Below, in pieces: positions 35,963-44,649 of a stretch of DNA of 64,000 nucleotides (within the stretch, counting starts at the first letter, position 1; each line of letters begins with the position of its first letter). The position numbers and the translations under genes are program-made. This DNA is from Anaerolineales bacterium UBA6055. GTDB taxonomy: Bacteria > Chloroflexota > Anaerolineae > Aggregatilineales > Phototrophicaceae. The notes below the pieces were generated by a model that saw only the letters and a list, made by a program, of their open reading frames with translations, was not told the origin of the DNA and did not search any database. The stretch lies in NCBI GenBank assembly GCA_002428985.1, contig DIYL01000002.1, forward strand, positions 1 to 64,000, given 5' to 3'.

Positions 35963-36868
35963 GTGATGAACGACGACAATACCAATCCGATAGCGGATGA
36001 TGACGACAACCAGATAACAAATGAAGCTGACGATATAGAATTAGACACTATGTCAACAGAGTCTTCTGAGAACGCCACATCGTCTACTGAAATAGATGAA
36101 GAAGCGGATCAAAGCAGTGACATCTCAGATATAGAAGAAGCTGATGAGTCCGAGTCTGTTGTGCCAGCGGAAATGGATGTTGATGCAGCATTAGCAGCTG
36201 TATCACAGTTATCATTGTTAACCGCTAACGAAGACGATATGACTGATGACACAGTTTCTACAGATACAGATAGTTCGCCCATCCAAAGTGAGTCGGATTC
36301 GATAATAGAAATTGTTGATGACTTCGAAATCCCCCAAGAAATTACAATGACACGGGGTCAATTGTCATCCATCCTGCCAGCCGTTACCTTGATTATTCTT
36401 GGGGGCTGGCTGACGTTTACCCTAACAACGACCGATACCATTCCATCTGCGGGATTATTATTATCGGTTGTATTGATTGGTATTGGTGTTGTTTTCTTAT
36501 CACAGTGGCTAAATAGCTCACGTTGGTCGGGCGGTAACTTCTTCATTGGCGCATCAACTGCTTTAATTGGTGGTATACAACTCTATCTATCGCAAGTTGC
36601 ACCAGCTGCACTCAATAATGCTTGGGCACTCTGGATTGTCGCAATTGGGTTAGCCTTATTCGGCGCAGGATATCTTGCGCTGCCACGTCTACCCCGACTA
36701 AGTATCATGGGGATTTTAATCATCATAGCAGGTGGAATCGGCTATGTATTGACCTCGGGTGCAATTTCGGCTGAGGTGGTGGGGTTTATTGGCAATTTAT
36801 GGATTGTTGGCGCAGTTATTCTAGGTGTGATGTTACTCGCCCCTTTATTACGCCGACGTAACCAGTAG
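35963..36868 (+). CDS. Membrane protein with long acidic cytoplasmic N-terminus
   Basis: A 301-residue protein. The first ~125 residues are extremely acidic, rich in Asp, Glu, Ser and Thr, with few basic residues, and presumably disordered. They are followed by about six hydrophobic helices with short loops (LPAVTLIILGGWLTFTL; GLLLSVVLIGIGVVFLSQWL; STALIGGIQLYLSQ; WALWIVAIGLALFGAGYLAL; MGILIIIAGGIGYVLTS; LWIVGAVILGVMLLAPLL), ending in RRRNQ. No family is recognised. It lies between a winged-helix-like protein and a glycosyltransferase, in close succession. The role is unknown; it could be an anchor for the preceding soluble protein. Confidence 0.55.
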   Translation: MMNDDNTNPIADDDDNQITNEADDIELDTMSTESSENATSSTEIDEEADQSSDISDIEEADESESVVPAEMDVDAALAAVSQLSLLTANEDDMTDDTVSTDTDSSPIQSESDSIIEIVDDFEIPQEITMTRGQLSSILPAVTLIILGGWLTFTLTTTDTIPSAGLLLSVVLIGIGVVFLSQWLNSSRWSGGNFFIGASTALIGGIQLYLSQVAPAALNNAWALWIVAIGLALFGAGYLALPRLPRLSIMGILIIIAGGIGYVLTSGAISAEVVGFIGNLWIVGAVILGVMLLAPLLRRRNQ

Positions 36869-36878
36869 GTGATGCAAT

Positions 36879-37985
36879 TTGCTTATTGCAATTGATGCCA
36901 GTCGTACAACAGTTGCCCGTCTCACAGGCACAGAACATTATGCATTACGCTTGATTCAATCACTAATTCAAGTAAACGATCAGCAAACTACACCTTATCA
37001 AATCGATCTATATTTTCGAGACGAACCTGCATCAGATCTATTTCCAGCATCCCCAAATGTGAAACAACACATTATTCCGTTCCAGCGAGCATGGACACAT
37101 CTTAGGTTTGCTTACACCATCTGGTCATCACGCCCTGATATAACATTTGTGCCCGCCCATACACTCCCTTTTGTATTTCCAGGAAAGAGCATGGTAACAA
37201 TACATGACCTTGGCTACAAATATTTTCCAGATGCTCATCCAGCCCGCCAAAGATCATATCTTGATTTGACAACTCGCTATAGTCAAGCACGGGCAACTCG
37301 GATTCTGGCGGATAGCCAAGCGACAGCTAACGATTTAACCAAATTCTACAACACACCAGCAGATAAGATTCGTGTCGTCTATCCGGGTGTTGACCCTGAG
37401 CCACTACATGCCACATTACAAGATATTGAAGTTATCCGCCAAAAATATAATTTACCCGAACGCTATTTTATATTCATCGGTACTTTGCAACCCCGCAAAA
37501 ACATCAAACGTATCGTCCAAGCATTTTCACACTGGCAAAGCCATAATCATGATGATGACACTGCCTTAGTTTTGGCAGGTGGTCAGGGGTGGTTATTCGA
37601 TGAAACATGGTTACAGGGCGTCAAGAATGTGATCTTAACCGGATATATTGATGAAGCTGATAAGAGTACTCTGCTCAAAGGTTCAATTGCTTTAGTTTTT
37701 CCAACGTTATACGAGGGGTTCGGATTCCCAGTCATCGAAGCAATGCACTGTGGCACACCTGTCATTGCCAGCAATACATCCAGCTTACCAGAATTAGTAG
37801 GTAATGCAGGCATACTTGTTAATCCTAATGATACTGAAGAAATCACCGATGCCATGACACGTTATAGTAGTGACGATGTATTCCGACAAAATATGATCGA
37901 AGCAGGACTGCAACACGCGACACACTTTACATGGAACAAGACCGCCCTCGACACACTTGAGATAATCCATACAATCGTGTCGTAA
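36879..37985 (+). CDS. GT4-family glycosyltransferase
   Basis: A 368-residue GT-B fold transferase starting at a TTG, with AGGTG about 7 nt upstream. LLIAIDASRTTVARLTGTEHYALRL at the start is the typical donor-free N-terminal strand and loop. YFIFIGTLQPRKNIKRIVQAF begins the C-terminal domain. FPTLYEGFGFPVIEAMHCGTPVIASNTSSLPELVGNAG contains the E-x7-E motif that binds the nucleotide-sugar (EGFGFPVIEAM). It is cytosolic and acts on lipid-linked or acceptor sugars at the membrane. It is the fourth gene of a run starting with the UDP-sugar dehydrogenase, consistent with surface polysaccharide synthesis. The linkage is unknown. Confidence 0.9.
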   Translation: MLIAIDASRTTVARLTGTEHYALRLIQSLIQVNDQQTTPYQIDLYFRDEPASDLFPASPNVKQHIIPFQRAWTHLRFAYTIWSSRPDITFVPAHTLPFVFPGKSMVTIHDLGYKYFPDAHPARQRSYLDLTTRYSQARATRILADSQATANDLTKFYNTPADKIRVVYPGVDPEPLHATLQDIEVIRQKYNLPERYFIFIGTLQPRKNIKRIVQAFSHWQSHNHDDDTALVLAGGQGWLFDETWLQGVKNVILTGYIDEADKSTLLKGSIALVFPTLYEGFGFPVIEAMHCGTPVIASNTSSLPELVGNAGILVNPNDTEEITDAMTRYSSDDVFRQNMIEAGLQHATHFTWNKTALDTLEIIHTIVS

Positions 37986-38024
37986 CCACCATACTTTGCA
38001 GTTTATTTTTAATGAGGACATTGA

Positions 38025-39482
38025 ATGATTACAGTTGTAGGTCTCGGACCGGGTTCAATTGAAGATTTATCATTGAAAGCATGGCGTATACTCGAAAATG
38101 CGCAAACGGTCTATCTTCGGACAAAGCATCACCCATGTGTAACAGACCTACCCGACAGTTTGACCTGCCACAGCTTTGACGACTTATACGAGGCTCTCGA
38201 TAACTTCGAAGAAGTGTATAGCACAATAGCTGCTCGGATCGTCGATATTGCTCAAAAAGAGGGGCAAGTCATTTATGCTGTCCCCGGAGATCCGTTTGTT
38301 GGAGAATCAACTGTCACGCGATTGTTGACACTCGCGCTTAATAGTGGAATTGATGTTGATATTGTCAGTGGCATCAGCTTTATTGAACCCATGTTAGCTG
38401 AAATCGGTGTTGATGCCCTTGACGGCATTCAGATTCTCGACGCACTCACGGTAGCCAACACGTATCATCCACCAATTAACCCCGAAACACCTGCATTATT
38501 GGCACAAGTCTATAGTCAAACAGTTGCCTCCAATGTCAAGTTATGCCTTATGAATCAGTACCCAGATGAATTTCCTGTCAAACTTATTCATGCGGCGGGT
38601 AATGGCAAGGATGCGATGATCGAAGATCTATTCCTCTATGAGATCGATCGCAGTGAACATATTGGCGTATTAACCTCATTATATCTACCTGCACTCGGTA
38701 AGCTCACCAGCTTTGAATCTTTCCAGAATATCATCGCGCATCTACGATCACCTGAGGGTTGTCCATGGGATAGAAAACAAACGCATCAATCCTTACGCCC
38801 TTACCTCATTGAAGAAGCTTACGAAGTCCTCGAAACACTTGATGATAATGATCCTGATGAACTGTATAAAGAACTTGGTGACCTACTCCTACAAATTGTG
38901 TTACATACACAGATCGCAATTGATGATGGCGAATTCTTTATGTCAGACATTTTGCGCAATGTCAACGAAAAGATGATTCGTCGCCATCCCCATGTTTGGG
39001 GTGAAGTCGATGTGAAAGGTGACCCAAAACAAGTCACATCCAATTGGGAAGACATCAAAAAGGCTGAAAAAGCCGAAGCAGGTGATGTCTCAGAATCAAT
39101 TTTGGATGGGATTCCCAAAGGTGCTCCAGCTTTATTCGTTGCTTATAAGTATCAGCAAAAAGCCGCCAAAGTTGGGTTTGATTGGGATAGTATCAGTGGT
39201 GTAGAAGACAAAGCTAGAGAAGAGATCGAAGAAATCTTCTCAGCAACATCTGATGAAGATAAAGCCAAAGAAATCGGTGATTTGCTCTTTGTCTTGGTCA
39301 ACTGGTTACGATGGCTCAGGATTGATGATCCCGAAAGTGTCCTACGTGAGATTAATGCCAAGTTTTATCGCCGTTTTACTTATGTCGAGAAAAGCGCAAC
39401 CCAAAACGGCAAAACAATGAGTGACTACACTCTTGAAGAACTTGATGCATGGTGGGATGAAGCCAAAAGTAAGGGCTTATAA
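38025..39482 (+). CDS. mazG: YabN-type fusion: tetrapyrrole methylase-like domain plus MazG NTP pyrophosphohydrolase
   Basis: A 485-residue fusion. Residues 1-~215 form a SAM-dependent tetrapyrrole-methylase-like domain (ITVVGLGPGSIEDLSLKAW; YAVPGDPFVGESTV). Residues ~225-485 form MazG, with SPEGCPWDRKQTHQSLRPY, EEAYEVLETL and ELGDLLLQIVLH, the Glu/Asp metal ligands of the all-alpha NTP pyrophosphatase, and a second MazG repeat near the end (KAKEIGDLLFVLVNWLRWL). MazG removes aberrant or excess NTPs. The methylase-domain role in these fusions is unclear. Its stop codon overlaps the start of the downstream RNA methyltransferase (TAATG), implying coupling. Confidence 0.93.
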   Translation: MITVVGLGPGSIEDLSLKAWRILENAQTVYLRTKHHPCVTDLPDSLTCHSFDDLYEALDNFEEVYSTIAARIVDIAQKEGQVIYAVPGDPFVGESTVTRLLTLALNSGIDVDIVSGISFIEPMLAEIGVDALDGIQILDALTVANTYHPPINPETPALLAQVYSQTVASNVKLCLMNQYPDEFPVKLIHAAGNGKDAMIEDLFLYEIDRSEHIGVLTSLYLPALGKLTSFESFQNIIAHLRSPEGCPWDRKQTHQSLRPYLIEEAYEVLETLDDNDPDELYKELGDLLLQIVLHTQIAIDDGEFFMSDILRNVNEKMIRRHPHVWGEVDVKGDPKQVTSNWEDIKKAEKAEAGDVSESILDGIPKGAPALFVAYKYQQKAAKVGFDWDSISGVEDKAREEIEEIFSATSDEDKAKEIGDLLFVLVNWLRWLRIDDPESVLREINAKFYRRFTYVEKSATQNGKTMSDYTLEELDAWWDEAKSKGL

Positions 39483-40228
39483 TGGGAGAACCAACACCAA
39501 CATTAGAGGGTTTTCTATCAATCTTAGCCACAATCGAATCAAATAGTCGTCCGATTCATCGACTGTATATTGATGAGAAAAAGCGCTTTGATAAACGACT
39601 CGGCTATTTACGTCATACAGCAGAGCGGTCTGAAATATCAGTCGAGTACGTATCGAAAGATATTATCAGCAAACATACAGATGGGAATTCTCATGGAGGT
39701 GTTGTCGCCCTATGTGGTACCCGCCACTTTGTGGAACTAGCCGACCTCATCCCCTCAGATAAGCCACCTTTCCTAGCTATGTTAGACGGCATTGAAGACC
39801 CGTTTAACTTCGGCTATGCGATTCGCGCCTTATATGCTGCGGGTGTTGATGGTGTGGTCGTTCGTCCACGCAACTGGACAACAGCCGCATCCGTCGTAGG
39901 GAGATCAAGTGCAGGAGCAAGTGAACGTATTCCGATGGCAATCGCCAAGACAGCAGTCGATGCAGGGGCATTCTTTCGTGACAATGGTTTACTGATTGCA
40001 ACCACTGCAAAAGCTGATAATAGCCAATCCTTATTCGATACAAACTTAGCACAACCCTTATTTATCCTCATCGGGGGTGAGCGTCGTGGGGTAACCCGCT
40101 CGTTTGTAGAAGCAGCAGATATACTGCTTGAAATCCCCTATGGGCGTGAATTTGACCAGTCATTAGGCACAGTAAGTGCAACGTCAACGATCGCATTTGA
40201 GATTTATAGACAACGTCAGCTATTATAG
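39482..40228 (+). CDS. SpoU/TrmH-family RNA 2'-O-methyltransferase
   Basis: A 248-residue protein of the SPOUT class. The N-terminal RNA-binding part is RPIHRLYIDEKKRFDKRLGYL onward. Catalytic motif 1 is DGIEDPFNFGYAIRALYAAGVDGVVVRPRN (compare D-x-x-x-D-P-x-N-x-G-x-x-x-R). Motif 2 is LFILIGGERRGVTRSFVEAADILLEIPYG, and motif 3 QSLGTVSATSTIAFEIYRQRQ (usually SLNVSVAxAI). The S-L-G-T-V-S in place of S-L-N-V-S-V removes the usual Asn. It probably methylates rRNA or tRNA ribose. It is translationally coupled to the mazG fusion. Confidence 0.85.
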   Translation: MGEPTPTLEGFLSILATIESNSRPIHRLYIDEKKRFDKRLGYLRHTAERSEISVEYVSKDIISKHTDGNSHGGVVALCGTRHFVELADLIPSDKPPFLAMLDGIEDPFNFGYAIRALYAAGVDGVVVRPRNWTTAASVVGRSSAGASERIPMAIAKTAVDAGAFFRDNGLLIATTAKADNSQSLFDTNLAQPLFILIGGERRGVTRSFVEAADILLEIPYGREFDQSLGTVSATSTIAFEIYRQRQLL

Positions 40229-40376
40229 TCGAACTATTTTGACCTCTTAACCAATCCAATGAATACTTGTGGTTGTAATAATATTCTAACTTTACACATT
40301 TTTTCTTTCGTGATAATCTGTCAACACGTTATGTAAAATGACATGCAGTATCAAATCACATAATGAAAGCCCATTG

Positions 40377-40398
40377 CACAGCCAAATGCTGTGTTTTT
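40377..40398 (+). terminator. Terminator-like hairpin in front of greA
   Basis: CACAGC (40377-40382) pairs with GCTGTG (40388-40393), directly followed by TTTTT. It lies about 50 nt before greA and 150 nt after the previous stop. It either ends the mazG-methyltransferase transcript or attenuates greA. Confidence 0.65.
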
Positions 40399-40446
40399 AT
40401 GTTATATCAAACTTGAACTTGATTCAACTGTACTAGGAAGTGACCT

Positions 40447-40923
40447 ATGTTCGGAGAAAAGCAATATCTTACCCAAGCTGGGATTGAAGAACTTGAGAAA
40501 AAACTACGTGTTTTAGAAAATGTGCGTCGCCCCGCAGTAGCAGAACGTCTTCACAATGCATTAGAAGAAGGTGGCGAACTCACCGAAAATCAAGAATATC
40601 ACGATGCCAAAAATGAACAGGCATTTGTCGAAGGGGAAATCGTCCGCATCACACAGATTTTGACACATGCAATTGCCATCAATGAAGATGAAATTGACAC
40701 AGATACAGTACAAATTGGCAATAAGGTGACTGTACTCGACAAAAGCATCAAAGAAGAAGAAATTTTTCACATCGTTGGTTCTGCCGAAGCAAATCCACGG
40801 GTTGGTAAAATTTCCGCAGAAAGTCCAGTTGGACGTGCTCTACTCGGGGCAAAAGTAAAAGATAAAGTCAAAGTTGAAACCCCTGATGGTGTAATTACAT
40901 TCGTTATTCAATCCATCACATAA
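40447..40923 (+). CDS. greA: Transcription elongation factor GreA
   Basis: Rescues stalled RNA polymerase by stimulating transcript cleavage. The 158-residue length is typical. The N-terminal coiled coil includes YLTQAGIEELEKKLRVLE, and the acidic tip residues lie in NQEYHDAKNEQ. The C-terminal FKBP-like domain ends in SPVGRALLGAKVKDKVKVETPDG. It is monocistronic, with a terminator-like hairpin upstream and a large palindrome just after the stop codon. Confidence 0.96.
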   Translation: MFGEKQYLTQAGIEELEKKLRVLENVRRPAVAERLHNALEEGGELTENQEYHDAKNEQAFVEGEIVRITQILTHAIAINEDEIDTDTVQIGNKVTVLDKSIKEEEIFHIVGSAEANPRVGKISAESPVGRALLGAKVKDKVKVETPDGVITFVIQSIT

Positions 40924-40927
40924 GCAT

Positions 40928-40963
40928 AGTAGGCGCATTCCCATGCGTCTGCTTCACCCTACT
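40928..40963. repeat. REP-like palindrome with GTAG/CTAC feet (copy 2)
   Basis: AGTAGG (40928-40933) and CCTACT (40958-40963) frame an inner stem CGCAT/ATGCG. It starts 5 nt after the greA stop. It may double as a 3' hairpin for greA mRNA. Confidence 0.45.
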
Positions 40964-41068
40964 TGTATAAAAATTACAAATATTACGAGCTATGTCTGTC
41001 TAAAATAAATGTCCTCTGGTAGTATGCCCGCTAGTAAACTGTTATCCAAAAATACAGAGGAGATATAA

Positions 41069-42142
41069 ATGAAAGCTGTCATTCTTGCGGCTGGTCAAGG
41101 TACACGTTTACGTCCCGTAACATTAACAATGCCAAAACCACTTGTGCCTGTTGCCAATCGTCGTCTCATTGTCTACGCAATTGAAGTGCTCAAAACTGCT
41201 GGTTTGCAAGACATCGGTATTGTTGTCAACAGTATGGAATCACCCATTGTTGAGATTTTAGGCAATGGTGATAACCTTGACGTTAATCTCGAATATATCG
41301 TACAAACAGAACAAAACGGTCTAGCCCACGCGATTGGTCTAGCGCAAGATTTTGTCGGTGACGAACCCTTCAGCGTCTTCCTCGGTGATAATATTTTCCA
41401 AGACAAAATGACAGAATTACTCATGTCATTTGAAGCATCTGATGATGAAGCATCCATTGTTTTAGGGGAAGTTCCTGATCCAACCCGCTTTGGTATCGCA
41501 GAACTCAAAGATGGCAAAATCATCAATGTTGTCGAAAAGCCTCAAGACCCACCATCAAATATGGCAATCGCTGGCGTGTATTTGTTCCGTAAATCAATCT
41601 TTGATGCAATCGGTCAAATTAAACCATCAGCTCGTGGAGAACTCGAAATCACTGATGCGATTGATGTATTGATCAAGTCAGGTCAACCAGTCGGTGCATA
41701 CGACCTCAAAGGTTGGTGGATTGATGCAGGTAAACCGGATTCCATTATCGTCGCAAACCAATTGGTGCTTGAAGAACTTCCTTATACCCCTGCTCCTGAA
41801 AATAGCGATCAGATTGAAGGTAATTGCGAAGTATCCCACCGTGTAATCATCGGCAAAGGCAGTAAAATTATTGACAGTGTTGTTCGTGGACCAGTCATTA
41901 TTGGCGATAACACCATAATTAAAAACAGCTACATTGGACCCTACACAGCATTAGGTGACAATGTAACCATCGAAAATAGCCAAATCGAAGCTAGCATTGT
42001 GATGAAAGATTGCGAAATCCACAATATTCAAGGACGGATTGACCGCAGTCTACTAGCAGACAACGCACGTGTTTCATCAACGCATCATATGCCAAACGCA
42101 CATCGCTTTGTCCTAGCAGAAAACAGTTACGTACAGTTCTAA
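41069..42142 (+). CDS. Glucose-1-phosphate thymidylyltransferase, RmlA-long type
   Basis: A 357-residue nucleotidyltransferase. The N-terminal domain has the activator/NTP-binding motif ILAAGQGTRLRPVTLTMPKPLVP, with FSVFLGDNIF as metal-binding Asp. The C-terminal ~110 residues are a left-handed beta-helix of hexapeptide repeats (VIIGKGSKIIDSVVRGPVIIG; IGPYTALGDNVTIENSQI). The extra beta-helix marks the long RmlA/StrD class, which makes dTDP- or UDP-sugars for glycans. It has a GGAGAT ribosome-binding site. It likely supplies activated sugar to the neighbouring glycan genes. The exact nucleotide preference cannot be read. Confidence 0.9.
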   Translation: MKAVILAAGQGTRLRPVTLTMPKPLVPVANRRLIVYAIEVLKTAGLQDIGIVVNSMESPIVEILGNGDNLDVNLEYIVQTEQNGLAHAIGLAQDFVGDEPFSVFLGDNIFQDKMTELLMSFEASDDEASIVLGEVPDPTRFGIAELKDGKIINVVEKPQDPPSNMAIAGVYLFRKSIFDAIGQIKPSARGELEITDAIDVLIKSGQPVGAYDLKGWWIDAGKPDSIIVANQLVLEELPYTPAPENSDQIEGNCEVSHRVIIGKGSKIIDSVVRGPVIIGDNTIIKNSYIGPYTALGDNVTIENSQIEASIVMKDCEIHNIQGRIDRSLLADNARVSSTHHMPNAHRFVLAENSYVQF

Positions 42143-42182
42143 TTTCATACATTTTGGGGTGTGGTACACAGCCATGCCTCTA

Positions 42183-42593
42183 TTATGTTAACTCGCGAGG
42201 CGGTAATAGGTCATTAGACTCAAGGTATTCGTAACTCGGTCCTTCCCAACCAACAACCTCAAAATCAACCTTACCAGCTTTAGTAAACATCACGTCTTCC
42301 ATATTGAGTAGCCGTTCTTGCTCTTCGGCTTGTGCACTACCTGCCGGAAAACTAATTTTCCCTTGACTATTTATCACGCGTTGCCAAGGTATCCCCTGAC
42401 CTTTTGGCGTTTTGCGCATCGCCGTCCCTACCCACCGTGGGGCAAGCCGTTTCATCTGGTCAGGGTCAGTATATTTATCAGGTGGAATCATTGAGGCAAT
42501 CTGGCCATAAGTACTGACTTTACCTTCTGGAATTTGCCGAACAATATCCCAGACTGTCTCAAAAAATTGTTTTGCATTTGGTGGATTAAACAT
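42183..42593 (-). CDS. Alkyltransferase-like (ATL) DNA-binding protein
   Basis: A 136-residue protein with the O6-methylguanine-DNA methyltransferase DNA-binding fold: TVWDIVRQIPEGKVSTYGQIASMI, then RWVGTAMRKTPKGQGIPWQRVINSQGKIS. In true methyltransferases the active site is P-C-H-R-V; here it is P-W-Q-R-V, so the acceptor Cys is replaced by Trp. That is the hallmark of ATL proteins, which bind O6-alkylguanine and recruit nucleotide excision repair without transferring the alkyl group. A loop insert (PPDKYTDPDQMKRLAP) is present. It is monocistronic and convergent with the RmlA gene. Confidence 0.88.
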   Translation of the reverse strand: MFNPPNAKQFFETVWDIVRQIPEGKVSTYGQIASMIPPDKYTDPDQMKRLAPRWVGTAMRKTPKGQGIPWQRVINSQGKISFPAGSAQAEEQERLLNMEDVMFTKAGKVDFEVVGWEGPSYEYLESNDLLPPRELT

Positions 42594-42672
42594 AATACCC
42601 TTACTTGATCACAGAACTTTTGTTCAATAAAATCTAGTATACAAAACTATTGTATCAGGGAGCGATAGATAA

Positions 42673-43032
42673 ATGGAATTGAATGGTATAACAATCGCAG
42701 TCATTCATACAGAACAGATGGTAAAGTTTTACAATGCAGTATTTTCAACAAATCTCAAACCCACAGTCAATATCGGTGATAATCAGTTCTATGGTGGCAC
42801 ATTAGCAGGAATCGATTTAACATTCTGTCCCAATGAGATAGCTGGCGTTGTCGCTGAACAAAATCGACAGCAATTTCGCTTTCGGGTAGATGACATCCAA
42901 GCAGTCATAACGAATGGGCTGGCAAATCATGGCACAGAAATTAACCCAATCGATGAATACAAGGGCGCAAAAGTCGCATCCCTAGCCGACCCTGATGGCA
43001 ACACCATTGAATTTGTACAACTAGATTCATAA
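42673..43032 (+). CDS. VOC/glyoxalase-like protein
   Basis: A 119-residue single-module VOC protein. MELNGITIAVIHTEQMVKFYNAVF is the first beta-alpha unit and VASLADPDGNTIEFVQLD the last strand, with the conserved D-P-D-G-N and the C-terminal Glu metal ligand. The N-terminal metal His is not clear (Thr/Ala in ITIAVIH). It could be a dioxygenase, a glyoxalase-like enzyme or a drug-binding resistance protein; the substrate is unknown. Its 3' end overlaps the stop of the convergent PfkB gene by 6 nt. Confidence 0.8.
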   Translation: MELNGITIAVIHTEQMVKFYNAVFSTNLKPTVNIGDNQFYGGTLAGIDLTFCPNEIAGVVAEQNRQQFRFRVDDIQAVITNGLANHGTEINPIDEYKGAKVASLADPDGNTIEFVQLDS

Positions 43033-44022
43033 ACCGTCATCAACAATACTCTGCGTGAGTTCATCCGGTGACGGCGCATGGTTTCCGACATGGCGCACGA
43101 CAATCCCGCTCGCATAATTTGCTAACATGACGGCATCTTCTGGAGGAACATTTGCAGACAATGCCAGTGTTAATAGTGCAATCGATGTATCCCCTGCGCC
43201 CACTGTATCAAATACATCACTGACATCTGGTGCATGGCAATGTTGGACGCTGTCTCTCATTGCAATCGTCGCACCATCGCTACCGCGGGTTATTACCATT
43301 GCTTTCGCTAAATCTAGGACTTTAAATAACTCTCTCGATGCCGCCTCAAACTGAGCATCCGTTTTTAAGTCCCGATCCAAATAGCTACTTGCATCATCAG
43401 CGTTGCACTTAACCACATCAACCTGGCGAAATTTATCAAAATCGCCTTGTGCATCTGCAGTAATGAGCACAGCATTTGTTTTACCGAATTTACGGATTCT
43501 ATCAACCAGTACTTCTGTTAATAAGCCACCGTGATAATGCGATAACAAAATTGCGTCTAGATTTGGTTGCTGATAAACATAATCTAGCAATTTGCCCTCA
43601 ACATCTTCTGTAATCGGTTGACGGGATAGTGTATCAATCCGTGCCACTTGTTGAGGAAAGCGCAAGCCCATCTGTGCCATGATGCGTGTCTTAGATGTCG
43701 TCGGGCGATCATTACATACAACGAGACCGGCTATATCAATACCGTCCTCTCGCAAGACCTGTATAAGTTGCTCACCAGCAGTATCATCTCCAATGATCCC
43801 AACTTGCAACGCTCTACTCCCCAATTGAACAATATTCGCTGATGGATTAGCAGCGCCACCGGCAATAAATCGGCGTGATTCAAATTCTAACACAGGGATC
43901 GGTGCTTCACGGCTCATTCGTGTCGCTTGCCCAATCACATATTCATCGAGGATAATGTCCCCAATAACAAGAATCATCTGATTAGCTAACTGTGGAATAT
44001 AATCTTTGAGGTATCTAGACAT
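43027..44022 (-). CDS. PfkB-family kinase, heptose-7-phosphate kinase (HldE/RfaE N-domain) type
   Basis: A 331-residue ribokinase-fold enzyme. Start-side motifs are MILVIGDIILDEYVIGQATRMSREAPIPVLEF and FIAGGAANPSANIVQLGSRALQVGIIGDD, matching the HldE/RfaE kinase domain. The anion hole and catalytic base are in FDTVGAGDTSIALLTLALS (GAGD). The cytidylyl/adenylyltransferase half of bifunctional HldE is absent. It would phosphorylate D-glycero-D-manno-heptose 7-phosphate, or a related sugar, at C1. The neighbouring GT9-type (heptosyltransferase-like) gene supports a heptose or related surface-glycan role. Confidence 0.82.
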   Translation of the reverse strand: MSRYLKDYIPQLANQMILVIGDIILDEYVIGQATRMSREAPIPVLEFESRRFIAGGAANPSANIVQLGSRALQVGIIGDDTAGEQLIQVLREDGIDIAGLVVCNDRPTTSKTRIMAQMGLRFPQQVARIDTLSRQPITEDVEGKLLDYVYQQPNLDAILLSHYHGGLLTEVLVDRIRKFGKTNAVLITADAQGDFDKFRQVDVVKCNADDASSYLDRDLKTDAQFEAASRELFKVLDLAKAMVITRGSDGATIAMRDSVQHCHAPDVSDVFDTVGAGDTSIALLTLALSANVPPEDAVMLANYASGIVVRHVGNHAPSPDELTQSIVDDGL

Positions 44023-44108
44023 AACACAATTTCTAGTAGAATGACAAAGGACGTAATCACCACGCCCTCATCATCATACCGGATTCTATTAGTTTCGGAA
44101 GGATTGAG

Positions 44109-44549
44109 TTAAATAATCTCACGGACTTGCTCGCGAACTTCCATCAAGATAATCCCCAGCATATTTTTACCTGTCCCATCTTTACCACATCCCCAATAAT
44201 AATCACCGGGAGCATTCTCAATCAAGTATTCGTCACCTGTATCCAATAAAATTTTGCGGATTTCATCATGCGTTTGGAACTTCTTCAACACAGCCCGACG
44301 CATCACATCATCTTTGATAGTTTCCCAATCTTTGCGTAATGGGAAGTCACGTCTACGCCCAAGATTCGCAGCACCTTTCGGTGACCGTGCGATACGTACT
44401 TTCTCTTCAAATTTTGTACCTTCAAATTTCATCGCTTGAAAATAATGTTCCGAGGTCTTCCAATATTTGCCATCTAGCTCAAAACCATGGCGCGAAAAAT
44501 TAGAAAAGCATCCATATTTATCTTGAGTTGAATAGAAATACACAGTCAT
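44109..44549 (-). CDS. NADAR/YbiA-family N-glycosidase
   Basis: A 146-residue protein. CFSNFSRHGFELDGKYWKTSEHYFQAMKF is the classic YbiA opening. It continues with IARSPKGAANLGRR and ends in YYWGCGKDGTGKNMLGIILMEVRE. Known members hydrolyse damaged riboflavin-pathway intermediates, and some remove ADP-ribose or act in NAD-linked stress. The conserved Glu of SEHYFQAMKF and the W-G-x-G-x-x-G block are present. It has no operon partner visible and lies between two minus-strand glycan genes. Confidence 0.93.
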   Translation of the reverse strand: MTVYFYSTQDKYGCFSNFSRHGFELDGKYWKTSEHYFQAMKFEGTKFEEKVRIARSPKGAANLGRRRDFPLRKDWETIKDDVMRRAVLKKFQTHDEIRKILLDTGDEYLIENAPGDYYWGCGKDGTGKNMLGIILMEVREQVREII

Positions 44550-44649
44550 ACAACGCCTCTAATTGAACTTTTATTCTGCATCAAGATCAATTATAAAGGG
44601 TCACAAAGTGCTATGTAAAGCAATTAATTGTCAGAAATTTGTCGAAGTT

